Assembly: GCA_900549865.1 (NCBI GenBank)
Contig: URPU01000123.1
Span: forward strand, 1 to 5,222
Origin: an uncultured Eubacteriales bacterium
Lineage (GTDB): Bacteria; Bacillota; Clostridia; Oscillospirales; Oscillospiraceae
DNA length: 5,222 nt
Direction of reading: 5' to 3'
The position numbers and the translations under genes were made by a program. Position 1 is the stretch's first letter; each line of letters begins with the position of its first letter. Positions 1-5,222 of the stretch are shown one piece after another. The notes under the pieces were generated by a model that was given only the letters and a program-made list of their open reading frames with translations, was not told the DNA's origin and ran no database searches.

Positions 1-7
1 ATACTGC

Positions 8-29
8 TTTCGCGTCTGCGGACGCGAAA
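8..29. repeat. Perfect short hairpin, 9-bp stem
   Basis: Arms TTTCGCGTC (8-16) and GACGCGAAA (21-29) pair perfectly around the four-base loop TGCG. A run of six T (41-46) follows, but 11 bases after the stem, too far for a textbook intrinsic terminator. It could be a decayed or non-canonical terminator for a plus-strand gene ending left of the window. The inverted repeat is plain; its role is a guess. Confidence 0.5.
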
Positions 30-58
30 CTCTGCGAGGCTTTTTTGACAAGCTGTTT

Positions 59-91
59 GCGGCGGGCTGTTCCACTCGGACAGCCCGCCGC
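59..91. terminator. Strong GC-rich hairpin between gene ends, probable terminator
   Basis: Arms GCGGCGGGCTGT (59-70) and ACAGCCCGCCGC (80-91) form a perfect 12-bp stem with a 9-base loop. It begins 13 bases beyond the stop codon of the minus-strand lipoprotein gene, where a terminator is expected. The flank on the plus strand is GTTTAATTT, a modest U-rich tail, while on the minus strand the stem is followed by AAACAGC without a U-tract. By tail composition it suits a plus-strand transcript entering from the left better. It may still stop or stabilise the 3' end of the lipoprotein message. Stem certain, direction uncertain. Confidence 0.55.
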
Positions 92-104
92 GTTTAATTT
101 CACC

Positions 105-614
105 TTATTTCACCTCGGCGATGAGGCCGGCAAGCTCGTCCGCGGTCAGGCCGCCGTCAACGCTGACGGAGAAGGAATATCCGCCGTCCGCCCATACGGC
201 GGTCATTATCTTCCCGCCCTCGCCCTTCACGGTGACGGAATGCCCGCCTATCTCCTGCGCGGAGGTCTCGCTGTAATCATTATAATCGCCGGAGATATCC
301 TCATCCCCCGCCGCCTTACGCACGTGCGCGGCGATGTTCCCCTCGCCGTCGGTATACACCGCGTCGATATACGCGCGCTCATACCACGTGAGGAACGCCG
401 TCGGGCTGTACTCGCCGATGGCATCAGGTATGCCCATCTCAATGCCCGCGGCCGCCTCTGCGTCCGCAAGCGCCGTATGCTCCTCCGGCCCCCACGTCGA
501 GGGGTCCGCGCCGACGAGCTCTTCCTTATCTTCCTGCGCCGCCGAGCTGCCGCAGGCGGCAAGCGCCAGCACTGAAATGAGGCAGAGTATAAGCGCGATA
601 ACTTTTCTTTTCAT
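105..614 (-). CDS. Small secreted lipoprotein of unknown function
   Basis: This encodes 169 residues that look like a membrane-anchored, surface-exposed lipoprotein. The N-terminus is a classic type II signal peptide: basic MKRK, a hydrophobic stretch (residues 5-19) and a lipobox L18-A-A-C21, so Cys21 should be lipidated and become residue 1 of the mature protein. A short Ser/Ala/Glu-rich linker (22-40) leads to one compact domain (about 50-169) with a GDEDISGDYNDY motif (103-114) and a C-terminal WADGGYSFSVSVDGGLTADE stretch (141-160). Similar small lipoproteins are common in Clostridia as far as I recall; no function is known to me. The start at 614 is chosen because AAAGGA lies 10 bases upstream and the signal peptide begins there. 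The reading frame stays open to 698, but that extension has no ribosome binding site and would bury the signal peptide. It lies 117 bases downstream of the regulator gene on the same strand and may share its transcript. Nothing links it functionally to the plus-strand operon. Confidence 0.85.
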   Translation of the reverse strand: MKRKVIALILCLISVLALAACGSSAAQEDKEELVGADPSTWGPEEHTALADAEAAAGIEMGIPDAIGEYSPTAFLTWYERAYIDAVYTDGEGNIAAHVRKAAGDEDISGDYNDYSETSAQEIGGHSVTVKGEGGKIMTAVWADGGYSFSVSVDGGLTADELAGLIAEVK

Positions 615-633
615 GGTGTTCAGGTCCTTTCGC

Positions 634-655
634 AGCGGCCCGTTATCCGGCCGCT
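634..655 (-). repeat. Hairpin in the leader of the lipoprotein gene
   Basis: GGCCGCT/AGCGGCC arms (634-640 and 649-655) make a 7-bp GC-only-but-one stem with an 8-base loop. On the minus strand it ends a few bases before the AAAGGA ribosome binding site of the lipoprotein gene. It could stabilise the message 5' end or mark a processing point; no regulatory function is shown. Confidence 0.4.
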
Positions 656-676
656 CTGCCCAATAGACAGCCCCAC

Positions 677-728
677 GCGCGGAAAAGTTCCCGCCCATGT
701 GTGAATATCTTCTGAACTTCCGCCGCGC
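677..728. repeat. Interrupted inverted repeat between regulator and lipoprotein genes
   Basis: GCGCGG+AAGTTC (677-682, 685-690) is complementary to GAACTT+CCGCGC (714-719, 723-728), with a 2/3-base internal loop and a 23-base apical loop. It starts just after the regulator's stop codon on the minus strand. No T-tract follows on either strand, so it is not a convincing intrinsic terminator. I see no good -10/-35 pair for the lipoprotein gene in 615-731, which fits read-through from the regulator gene. Confidence 0.35.
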
Positions 729-731
729 CCC

Positions 732-1436
732 TCACGCGCCGTAGAGCGGCAGCTCGCCGATGGCGCGCAGGATGCATTCGTGCGTCAGGCTCACGGCCGT
801 TTCCGCGTCCGCGTTCAGCAGCGCCGTGTACAGCCGCAGCTTGGTCTCGTACATATGCTGCACGCCGCTCTTCTTGCAGTCTATCGACCAGAGGTATATG
901 CTCTGCGGGCGGAAGGAATGGTACAGCAGCGGCATAAGCACGTTTCCCGATAGCACCGCCAGCTCGTGGTGGAAGAGAAAAATGTTCTCCGCCGCCTCAT
1001 CATTGTCGCGCGAGGCGCGTATGCTTTCAAGGATGGGCGCAAGCGCCTCCAGCGCCGCGGTGTCCGCGCGCTCCACCACAAGGCGCATGCACATGCTCTC
1101 CATCGCGTCGCGCGTTTCCAGAAGGGAGCGCACCTCGTTCTTTCTCAGCGCGCCGCCGTTATAGCGCATTATGGCCACAAGCGTCTCCATCGTGCCGCGG
1201 CGGCGATAGTCGCACACGTACACGCCCTGCCGCGGCTTTATCTCCACAAAGCCCAGCTTATCAAGCTCCACCAGCCCCGCCGTCACGACCGTGCGCGACA
1301 CGCCCATCTTCACCGCAAGCTCCCGCGCCGGGGGAAGCTGCTCCCCGATGGCAAGCTCGCCGGAGAGTATCATGTTCTCTATCTGCTGCGCGAAGAGATC
1401 CGTCATCGACAGCGCCGTTATCTTGCTGTAGCCCAT
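732..1436 (-). CDS. GntR-family transcription regulator, FadR/FCD subfamily
   Basis: This encodes a 234-residue DNA-binding regulator, a normal length for the FadR subfamily. Residues about 12-76 are the GntR winged helix-turn-helix: SGELAIGEQLPPARELA (25-41), recognition region MGVSRTVVTAGLVELDKLG (44-62) and wing ending GVYV (71-74). Residues about 100-228 resemble the helical FCD ligand-binding domain, with EVRSLLETRDAME (101-113) and FHHELAVLSGN (155-165). By eye, several usual FCD metal ligands are replaced: the Asp four residues before His156 is Ile152, the second His aligns with Lys199, and the last falls at Cys221 or the nearby His219. It may therefore sense its effector without metal. 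Start 1436 is preferred because GGGAGG sits 5 bases upstream; an in-frame ATG at 1472 lacks a ribosome binding site and lies inside the putative operator. Its divergent position suggests that it controls the neighbouring operon and itself, probably as a repressor relieved by a pathway metabolite. The effector is unknown. Confidence 0.9.
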   Translation of the reverse strand: MGYSKITALSMTDLFAQQIENMILSGELAIGEQLPPARELAVKMGVSRTVVTAGLVELDKLGFVEIKPRQGVYVCDYRRRGTMETLVAIMRYNGGALRKNEVRSLLETRDAMESMCMRLVVERADTAALEALAPILESIRASRDNDEAAENIFLFHHELAVLSGNVLMPLLYHSFRPQSIYLWSIDCKKSGVQHMYETKLRLYTALLNADAETAVSLTHECILRAIGELPLYGA

Positions 1437-1456
1437 AGCTGCCTCCCGTTTGAATG

Positions 1457-1475
1457 CACGTGGTCGTTCCACGTG
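1457..1475. promoter_or_regulatory. Putative regulator operator, regulator side (site A)
   Basis: CACGTGG and CCACGTG (1457-1463, 1469-1475) are perfect 7-base arms around TCGTT. The core TGGTCGTTCCA differs by one base from the FadR-subfamily pattern TGGTnnnACCA. It shares CGTGGTnnTnCCACG with the palindrome at 1599-1615. It lies just downstream of the predicted start point of the regulator transcript, as expected for autorepression. Binding is inferred, not shown. Confidence 0.65.
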
Positions 1476-1486
1476 TTATTATTTTG

Positions 1487-1515
1487 ATTTTACTTGCGAT
1501 ATGCTCAAAAGTCAA
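1487..1515 (-). promoter_or_regulatory. Predicted sigma-70 promoter for the regulator gene
   Basis: On the minus strand, -35 TTGACT (1515 down to 1510) and -10 TAAAAT (1492 down to 1487) are separated by 17 bases. Transcription would start near 1480, giving a leader of about 44 bases that includes site A and the GGGAGG ribosome binding site. The spacing is ideal and the -35 matches the opposite promoter. Confidence 0.6.
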
Positions 1516-1562
1516 GCTTGGATTTTGCGTGAATCGCTGAATCGTCGCTTCAAAGCTTGACT
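1510..1562. repeat. Inverted repeat carrying both -35 elements
   Basis: AGTCAAGCTT (1510-1519) and AAGCTTGACT (1553-1562) are perfect 10-base inverted copies around 33 bases. Each contains a TTGACT -35 hexamer plus four further identical bases upstream of it (AAGC). The repeat is centred at 1536, which is also the midpoint of the two operator-like palindromes (1466 and 1607). Confidence 0.75.
1530..1545. repeat. Tandem 8-base direct repeat at the centre of the divergent promoter
   Basis: TGAATCGC (1530-1537) is followed directly by TGAATCGT (1538-1545), seven of eight bases identical. It sits midway between the two -35 elements, a position where an activator or second regulator could serve both promoters. 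Function is unknown and a short repeat like this could be chance. Confidence 0.4.
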
Positions 1563-1584
1563 ATTTTCTGACATATCATATAAT
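1557..1584 (+). promoter_or_regulatory. Predicted strong sigma-70 promoter for the oxidoreductase-AcnX operon
   Basis: -35 TTGACT (1557-1562) and a perfect -10 TATAAT (1579-1584) are separated by 16 bases. Transcription would start around 1591-1592, giving a leader of about 65 bases. The near-consensus sequence suggests high activity when not repressed, which fits control by the downstream operator. Confidence 0.75.
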
Positions 1585-1598
1585 GCTAATCAGACAGT

Positions 1599-1615
1599 GC
1601 GTGGTAATACCACGC
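1599..1615. promoter_or_regulatory. Putative regulator operator, operon side (site B)
   Basis: GCGTGGTAATACCACGC is a perfect 17-base palindrome (8-base arms, central A at 1607). Its core TGGTAATACCA fully matches the TGGTnnnACCA operator pattern known for the FadR subfamily of GntR regulators, the family of the divergent gene. It covers roughly +8 to +24 of the predicted operon transcript, a position that would block promoter escape. Binding by the neighbouring regulator is inferred from motif, position and the second copy at 1457-1475. Confidence 0.75.
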
Positions 1616-1640
1616 CGGACATGTAAACATGACAACAAAT

Positions 1641-1647
1641 AAGGAGG
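1641..1647 (+). promoter_or_regulatory. Ribosome binding site that fixes the oxidoreductase start
   Basis: AAGGAGG lies 8 bases before the ATG at 1656. An earlier in-frame ATG at 1629 has no such site and would place this one inside the coding region, so 1656 is preferred. Confidence 0.85.
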
Positions 1648-1655
1648 ATAAGACT

Positions 1656-3191
1656 ATGCGAAAATATGATGCCGTAGTCATCGGCGCGGGCAACGGCGGC
1701 CTTGCCGCGGCCTGCCGGATGGCTAAGGGCGGGAAAAAGACGCTGCTGATAGAGCGGCACAATCTGCCCGGCGGCTGCGCTTCCAGCTTCCGCAGAGGGC
1801 GCTTTGAATTTGAAACGGCGCTGCACGAGATATGCGAGTGGGGCACGAAGGAGAATCCCGGCGGCTGCCGCAGGACCTGCGAGGAGTTCGGCCTCGACAT
1901 CCCGTGGCACATGGTGCCGGACAACTTCCGCGTCATCACCACCGCCTCCGACGGCAAGACGCACATCGACGCCACGCTTCCCTGCACGGTCAAGGAATAC
2001 GTTAATGAGATGGAGCGCCTCGTCCCTGGCTGCCGCAAATCGGTCCAGGCCCTTTTCGACCTCGGCACGGAGTTCCACGCCGCGGGCGACTACTCGCTCA
2101 GCGTTGCGGGAAAGACCGACCCCAAGTACATGCAGGAGCACTTCCCCAACTTCCTGCGGCTGGGAAGCTACAGCGTCAACCGCGTGTTCAAGGCGATGAA
2201 GATGCCCAAGCTCGCGCAGGATATCATGAGCACCTACTGGGGTTATCTCGGCGTGGACACCGACCACCTTTCCTTCCTGCAATACGTGAACATGCTGTGG
2301 CTGTACGTCAACCACGGCGCATGGATTCCCGACAAGACCAGCAACGAGCTGACCACCGGCCTTCTCGAATGCTTCCGCCGCATGGGCGGCGAGGTGTGGA
2401 TGAACTGCACCGCCACAGAGATACTTTTTGACGAGAACAAGGCCGTGCGCGGCGTAAAGACGACCTGCGGCGAGGTCGAGACGAAGCACATCCTCTGCAA
2501 CATGAACCAGAACATGGTCTACGCCACGATGTGCCCGAGCGACGTCGTGCCGGAGCGCATGGTGAAGCTCGGCAACGCGCGCACGTATTCGGCGCGCATG
2601 TTCGTCGTCTACCTCGGGCTTGACAAGTCCGCGGAGGAGCTCGGCATACACGATTACACCATCTTCATCCCCACCTCGGCAGATACCGCGAAGGAGTACG
2701 AGTCCGGAAGGACGCTGGCGACGAACTGCAATCAGGTCATGGTATGCTACAACGTCGTCAACCCCGGCTTCTCGCCCGAGGGCACCTGCGTCATATCCCT
2801 GACCAGCACCTTCATGGACGACGACTGGGCCAATGTTGAGCAGGACGACTACGTCCGGACAAAGACGGATTTCGCAGAAAAGCTCATCGGCCTTTTTGAG
2901 CAGCGCACCGGCATCACCGTCACGCCGTATATAGAGGAGATAGAGATCGCAACGCCGTGGACGATGTGCAACTATGTCAACGTTCCGCAGGGCGCGGCCT
3001 ACGGCTTCGAGCTGAAGGACTGGGACAGCATGATGCCGCGCATGATGATGATGGGCACGGAGTTCCCCGTCAAGGGGCTGAAATTCGTCGGCGCGGCCTC
3101 CATCCGCGGCGACGGCTACAACTCCGCCATTTTCAGCGGCGATACGCTGGCGAAAAAGACCCTTGCCGAAATGAAAGCAGAGGAGGCTTGA
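1656..3191 (+). CDS. FAD-dependent oxidoreductase, phytoene desaturase-like (COG1233 type)
   Basis: This encodes 511 residues, a usual length for the phytoene desaturase/retinol saturase-like flavoproteins. The N-terminus is a Rossmann FAD-binding motif, VVIGAGNGGLAAA (7-19), with the ribose-binding acidic residue at Glu33 in LLIERHN, followed by LPGGCASSFRRGRFEFE (37-53), typical of the family. The C-terminal FAD-closing segment is GLKFVGAASIRGDGYNSAIF (474-493) with SGDTLAKK after it. The middle is the variable substrate-binding part. No signal peptide or clear membrane segment is seen, so it is probably cytoplasmic. Family members oxidise or reduce C-C bonds (carotenoids, retinol), but no carotenoid gene is present and annotation transfer to phytoene or retinol would be unsafe. 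The next gene, 4 bases downstream, encodes an electron-delivering reductase whose ribosome binding site lies inside the last codons here, pointing to translational coupling and a working pair. Inference: it reduces or oxidises an intermediate of the AcnX pathway. Family assignment is firm, substrate unknown. Confidence 0.92.
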   Translation: MRKYDAVVIGAGNGGLAAACRMAKGGKKTLLIERHNLPGGCASSFRRGRFEFETALHEICEWGTKENPGGCRRTCEEFGLDIPWHMVPDNFRVITTASDGKTHIDATLPCTVKEYVNEMERLVPGCRKSVQALFDLGTEFHAAGDYSLSVAGKTDPKYMQEHFPNFLRLGSYSVNRVFKAMKMPKLAQDIMSTYWGYLGVDTDHLSFLQYVNMLWLYVNHGAWIPDKTSNELTTGLLECFRRMGGEVWMNCTATEILFDENKAVRGVKTTCGEVETKHILCNMNQNMVYATMCPSDVVPERMVKLGNARTYSARMFVVYLGLDKSAEELGIHDYTIFIPTSADTAKEYESGRTLATNCNQVMVCYNVVNPGFSPEGTCVISLTSTFMDDDWANVEQDDYVRTKTDFAEKLIGLFEQRTGITVTPYIEEIEIATPWTMCNYVNVPQGAAYGFELKDWDSMMPRMMMMGTEFPVKGLKFVGAASIRGDGYNSAIFSGDTLAKKTLAEMKAEEA

Positions 3192-3195
3192 CGAC

Positions 3196-4407
3196 ATGGC
3201 AGACAAACTCAATTATAAAGTAAGCATCATCGGCGCGCTGGACATGCTGAAATTCAAGAACATGCCCAAGGTGCGCGAGGCCGCCATACAGGCCGCACCC
3301 GCAACGCCCCTGCCCAAGACGCTGACAACGAACGAGAAGGCAAAGCTCCGCCACCCCGAAACTCAGCACGTCACCGTCGCCGAGATCCGGCAGAACGGCC
3401 CCGATGCAAAGACGATAGTCCTGAAAACGGAGGACGGCTCTCCCCTTGCGCCCTACCGCGCGGGGCAGTATATCAGCGTTTCCGTTCCCATCGGCAATAC
3501 AATCACGACGCGCTCATACTCTCTCTGCGGCAGCCCCGCTTGGGCAAAGCGCGGCGAGTACAACATCACCGTCAAGCGCGACGACGCCGGCTTCGTCTCC
3601 CCGTGGATACAGGACAACTGGCAGGTTGGCCAGAAGGTCACCATCTCCGGCCCGCAGGGGCATCTTTACTATGAGCGCCTGCGCGACGCGAAGAAGGTCG
3701 TGGCGCTGGCGGGCGGCAGCGGCATAACGCCGTTCATGGGCATGGCCTACGCCCTGCGCGACGGGCTGGAGGATTTCGACCTGACGATACTTTTCGGCTC
3801 ACGCACGGAGGAGAGCATCGTTTACAAGAAGGAGCTGGACGAGGTATGCGCCGCGTGCAGCCGCGTGCATGTCGTGCACGTCCTCTCCGACGAGGAGAAG
3901 CCCGGCTATGAGCACGGCTTCATTACCGCGGAGCTTATCAAAAAATACGGCGGCGAGGAATACAGCATATTCATGTGCGGCCCGCAGGCCATGTACAACT
4001 TCCTCGACGCGGAGATCGCCAAGCTCGGCCTGCGGCGCAAGTTCGTGCGCCGTGAGCTTTTCGGCATGATAAAGGATCCGTGGAACCAGCCCGACTACCC
4101 CGCGGAGATCCGCGGCAGGACCTTCAAGCTCACAGTCGTCCAGTGCGGCGAGGAGTATGATACCACCGCCTCCGCGGATGAGCCGCTTCTTGTCGCGGCT
4201 GAGCGTGCCGGTATCGCCGCGCCCTCGCGCTGCCGCAGCGGCGAGTGCGGCTGGTGCCGGTCAAAGCTGCTGTCCGGCCGGGTGTATGTTCCGGAAAAGA
4301 CCGACGGCCGCCGCATGGCGGATGTCGAGTTCGGCTATATCCATCCCTGCTCCAGCTTTGCGATGTCCGACATAGTGCTGGAGGTTCCAAACTGCACGCT
4401 TAAATAA
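3196..4407 (+). CDS. NAD(P)H-dependent flavin reductase with C-terminal [2Fe-2S] ferredoxin domain (PaaE-like layout)
   Basis: This encodes 403 residues in three recognisable modules. The FAD-binding barrel (about 55-160) carries RSYSL at 106-110. The NAD(P)-binding module (about 165-275) carries GGSGITP (173-179) and CGPQAM (261-266). The C-terminal plant-type ferredoxin domain (about 308-400) has Cys346, Cys351, Cys354 and Cys385, the CX4CX2CXnC cluster signature. Electrons should flow NAD(P)H to FAD to [2Fe-2S] to a partner protein. The order (reductase first, ferredoxin last) is that of PaaE-type reductases of oxygenases. No oxygenase is seen here, so the adjacent FAD oxidoreductase is the likely acceptor (inference). 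The first 50 or so residues form an extra region, possibly helical, that I cannot assign. GAGGAGG (3180-3186) lies 9 bases before the ATG. No signal peptide or transmembrane segment is evident. All cofactor motifs are intact; the natural acceptor and the choice between NADH and NADPH are not visible. Confidence 0.92.
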   Translation: MADKLNYKVSIIGALDMLKFKNMPKVREAAIQAAPATPLPKTLTTNEKAKLRHPETQHVTVAEIRQNGPDAKTIVLKTEDGSPLAPYRAGQYISVSVPIGNTITTRSYSLCGSPAWAKRGEYNITVKRDDAGFVSPWIQDNWQVGQKVTISGPQGHLYYERLRDAKKVVALAGGSGITPFMGMAYALRDGLEDFDLTILFGSRTEESIVYKKELDEVCAACSRVHVVHVLSDEEKPGYEHGFITAELIKKYGGEEYSIFMCGPQAMYNFLDAEIAKLGLRRKFVRRELFGMIKDPWNQPDYPAEIRGRTFKLTVVQCGEEYDTTASADEPLLVAAERAGIAAPSRCRSGECGWCRSKLLSGRVYVPEKTDGRRMADVEFGYIHPCSSFAMSDIVLEVPNCTLK

Positions 4408-4420
4408 AGGAGGGCGGATC

Positions 4421-5222
4421 ATGAAGCTGACACCCCAGCAGCAGGCGCTGCTCGACGGCGCGCAGGGCGAAGTCATGGCAAAGGTCGTTGAGACGCTTGT
4501 GATGTACGGCGAGACCTTCAACGCCGCGCGCATGGTGCCCGTCACGAGCCGTTACGGCCATACGGTCATCTCCTTCGGCCTCGGCATAATGAAGCCCGTG
4601 TATGAGCTTTATGATAAGCTCATCAGCGCCGGGCTCACGGCGGGGCAGAAGTTCACGGCGGACCCGCGCCCCATGGATCCCGCCGTGCCCGCAGGCCCGA
4701 TAGAAAAGCTTGTGTTCAAGAAGTTCATGTACAGCCGTCAGGCGGAGCTGGAGCGCCAGCTTGAAAAGCTCGGCCTGACCGGCGGCGACGATTATACCTG
4801 CACCTGCTATCTTGAGCAGGTCGGCAACACGCCCGCGCGCGGCGAGGTGCTGAGCTGGGCGGAAAGCTCCGCCGTGGTGTACGCCAATTCCGTGCTCGGC
4901 GCGCGCTGCAACCGCAACTCCGGCATTATCGAGCTTATGGGTTCCATCGCCGGGTTCGTGCCGGAATTCGGCCTTCTGACGGACGAGGGGCGCATGGCCA
5001 CGTGGGTCGTCGAGGTCCGGTGTGAGCACCGGCCGGACGCGCAGCTTCTCGGCTCCGCCGTCGGCATGAAGGTCATGGAGCAGGTGCCGTATATAAAGGG
5101 GCTTGACCGCTGGCTCGGACCCGAGCTGAACGACGAGAACCGCGCCTATCTCAAGGACTTCGGCGCGGCGACGGCCTCCAACGGCGCTGTCGGCCTTTAC
5201 CATGTTGAAAACCTCACCCCGG
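4421..5222 (+). CDS. Aconitase X (AcnX/DUF521) catalytic subunit, 3' end cut by the window
   Basis: The first 267 residues are in the window; the frame runs open to the edge. AcnX proteins are iron-sulfur dehydratases related to aconitase; characterised ones dehydrate cis-3-hydroxy-L-proline (bacteria) or mevalonate 5-phosphate (archaea). Family marks seen by eye are MYGETFNAARMVPVTSRYGH (28-47), YTCTCYL (125-131) and the conserved block WAESSAVVYANSVLGARCNR (146-165). Family sequences as I recall them usually have TCTPYL and GARTNR; here these are TCTCYL and GARCNR, so Cys127, Cys129 and Cys163 are candidate cluster or active-site residues. The start at 4421 follows AAAGGAGGG (4406-4414) by 6 bases and lies 13 bases after the reductase stop, so it is in the same operon. 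Full catalytic subunits are about 400 residues; the swivel (small-subunit) domain should follow as a C-terminal fusion or a separate DUF126 gene past the edge. Family call is strong; substrate open. Confidence 0.88.
   Translation, partial: MKLTPQQQALLDGAQGEVMAKVVETLVMYGETFNAARMVPVTSRYGHTVISFGLGIMKPVYELYDKLISAGLTAGQKFTADPRPMDPAVPAGPIEKLVFKKFMYSRQAELERQLEKLGLTGGDDYTCTCYLEQVGNTPARGEVLSWAESSAVVYANSVLGARCNRNSGIIELMGSIAGFVPEFGLLTDEGRMATWVVEVRCEHRPDAQLLGSAVGMKVMEQVPYIKGLDRWLGPELNDENRAYLKDFGAATASNGAVGLYHVENLTP

Noticed and set aside
45..575. A 176-codon plus-strand open frame across the lipoprotein gene
   Set aside because: It has no ribosome binding site and is Arg/Ala-rich; the minus-strand frame has a signal peptide, lipobox and ribosome binding site.
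966..1487. A 173-codon plus-strand open frame antisense to the regulator
   Set aside because: It is a shadow of the regulator gene, whose winged helix motifs are unmistakable; the frame is His/Arg-rich.
1599..1615. The operon-side palindrome read as an RNA attenuator hairpin
   Set aside because: It could fold, but there is no following U-tract, and a second copy of the same core before the divergent gene is better explained by a DNA-binding site.
1621..1626. A start-stop pair ATG-TAA in the operon leader, as a possible regulatory mini-ORF
   Set aside because: It has no ribosome binding site in front of it; such six-base coincidences are frequent.
1620..1631. Small inverted repeat CATGT-AA-ACATG just before the oxidoreductase ribosome binding site
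   Set aside because: Five-base arms with a two-base gap cannot form a stable RNA hairpin, and it resembles neither operator copy; treated as chance.
1590..3212. A 540-codon open frame on the minus strand, antisense to the oxidoreductase
   Set aside because: It is a shadow of a GC-rich coding sequence: the opposite strand has clear FAD-binding motifs and a ribosome binding site, while this translation is His/Val/Arg-rich, low in recognisable motifs, and would run across the promoter region.
4400..5203. A 267-codon open frame on the minus strand across the right end
   Set aside because: It mirrors the AcnX gene, which has conserved family motifs and a strong ribosome binding site on the plus strand.

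Overview
The window looks like a piece of chromosome from a GC-rich, probably anaerobic gut-type Firmicute (Clostridia, perhaps Oscillospiraceae-like). This rests on strong AGGAGG-type ribosome binding sites before almost every gene, a short Firmicutes-style lipoprotein signal peptide, GC-rich third codon positions and the gene families present. It is an inference from style; no marker gene fixes the taxon.

Layout. Positions 1-104 hold two hairpins and no gene. A small lipoprotein of unknown function lies on the minus strand (105-614). Upstream of it, also on the minus strand, is a GntR/FadR-type (FCD) transcription regulator (732-1436). A 219-base divergent control region (1437-1655) separates the regulator from a plus-strand operon. 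The operon reads a phytoene-desaturase-like FAD oxidoreductase (1656-3191), an NAD(P)H:acceptor reductase with a C-terminal plant-type [2Fe-2S] domain (3196-4407), and the first 267 codons of an aconitase X (AcnX, formerly DUF521) catalytic subunit (4421 to the window end).

The control region is the most informative non-coding stretch. It is built almost as a mirror image. Two back-to-back promoters have identical -35 hexamers (TTGACT) set in a perfect 10-base inverted repeat. Just downstream of each predicted start point is a palindrome of the form CGTGGTnnTnCCACG. The operon-side copy contains TGGTAATACCA, a full match to the TGGTnnnACCA type operator of FadR-subfamily regulators. The simplest reading is that the regulator binds both sites, repressing itself and the operon until an inducer, probably the substrate or an intermediate of the pathway, releases it.

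How the genes may work together (inference). The reductase would take hydride from NAD(P)H through FAD to its [2Fe-2S] cluster and pass single electrons to a partner, for which the adjacent FAD oxidoreductase is the obvious candidate. AcnX enzymes dehydrate hydroxylated acids such as cis-3-hydroxy-L-proline, or mevalonate 5-phosphate in archaea. A dehydratase next to a flavoprotein C=C (or C=N) oxidoreductase with its own electron-feeding reductase suggests a substrate-inducible dehydration/reduction pathway. The substrate cannot be named from this window. The AcnX small subunit (DUF126-type swivel domain), if separate, and any transporter should lie just beyond the right edge.
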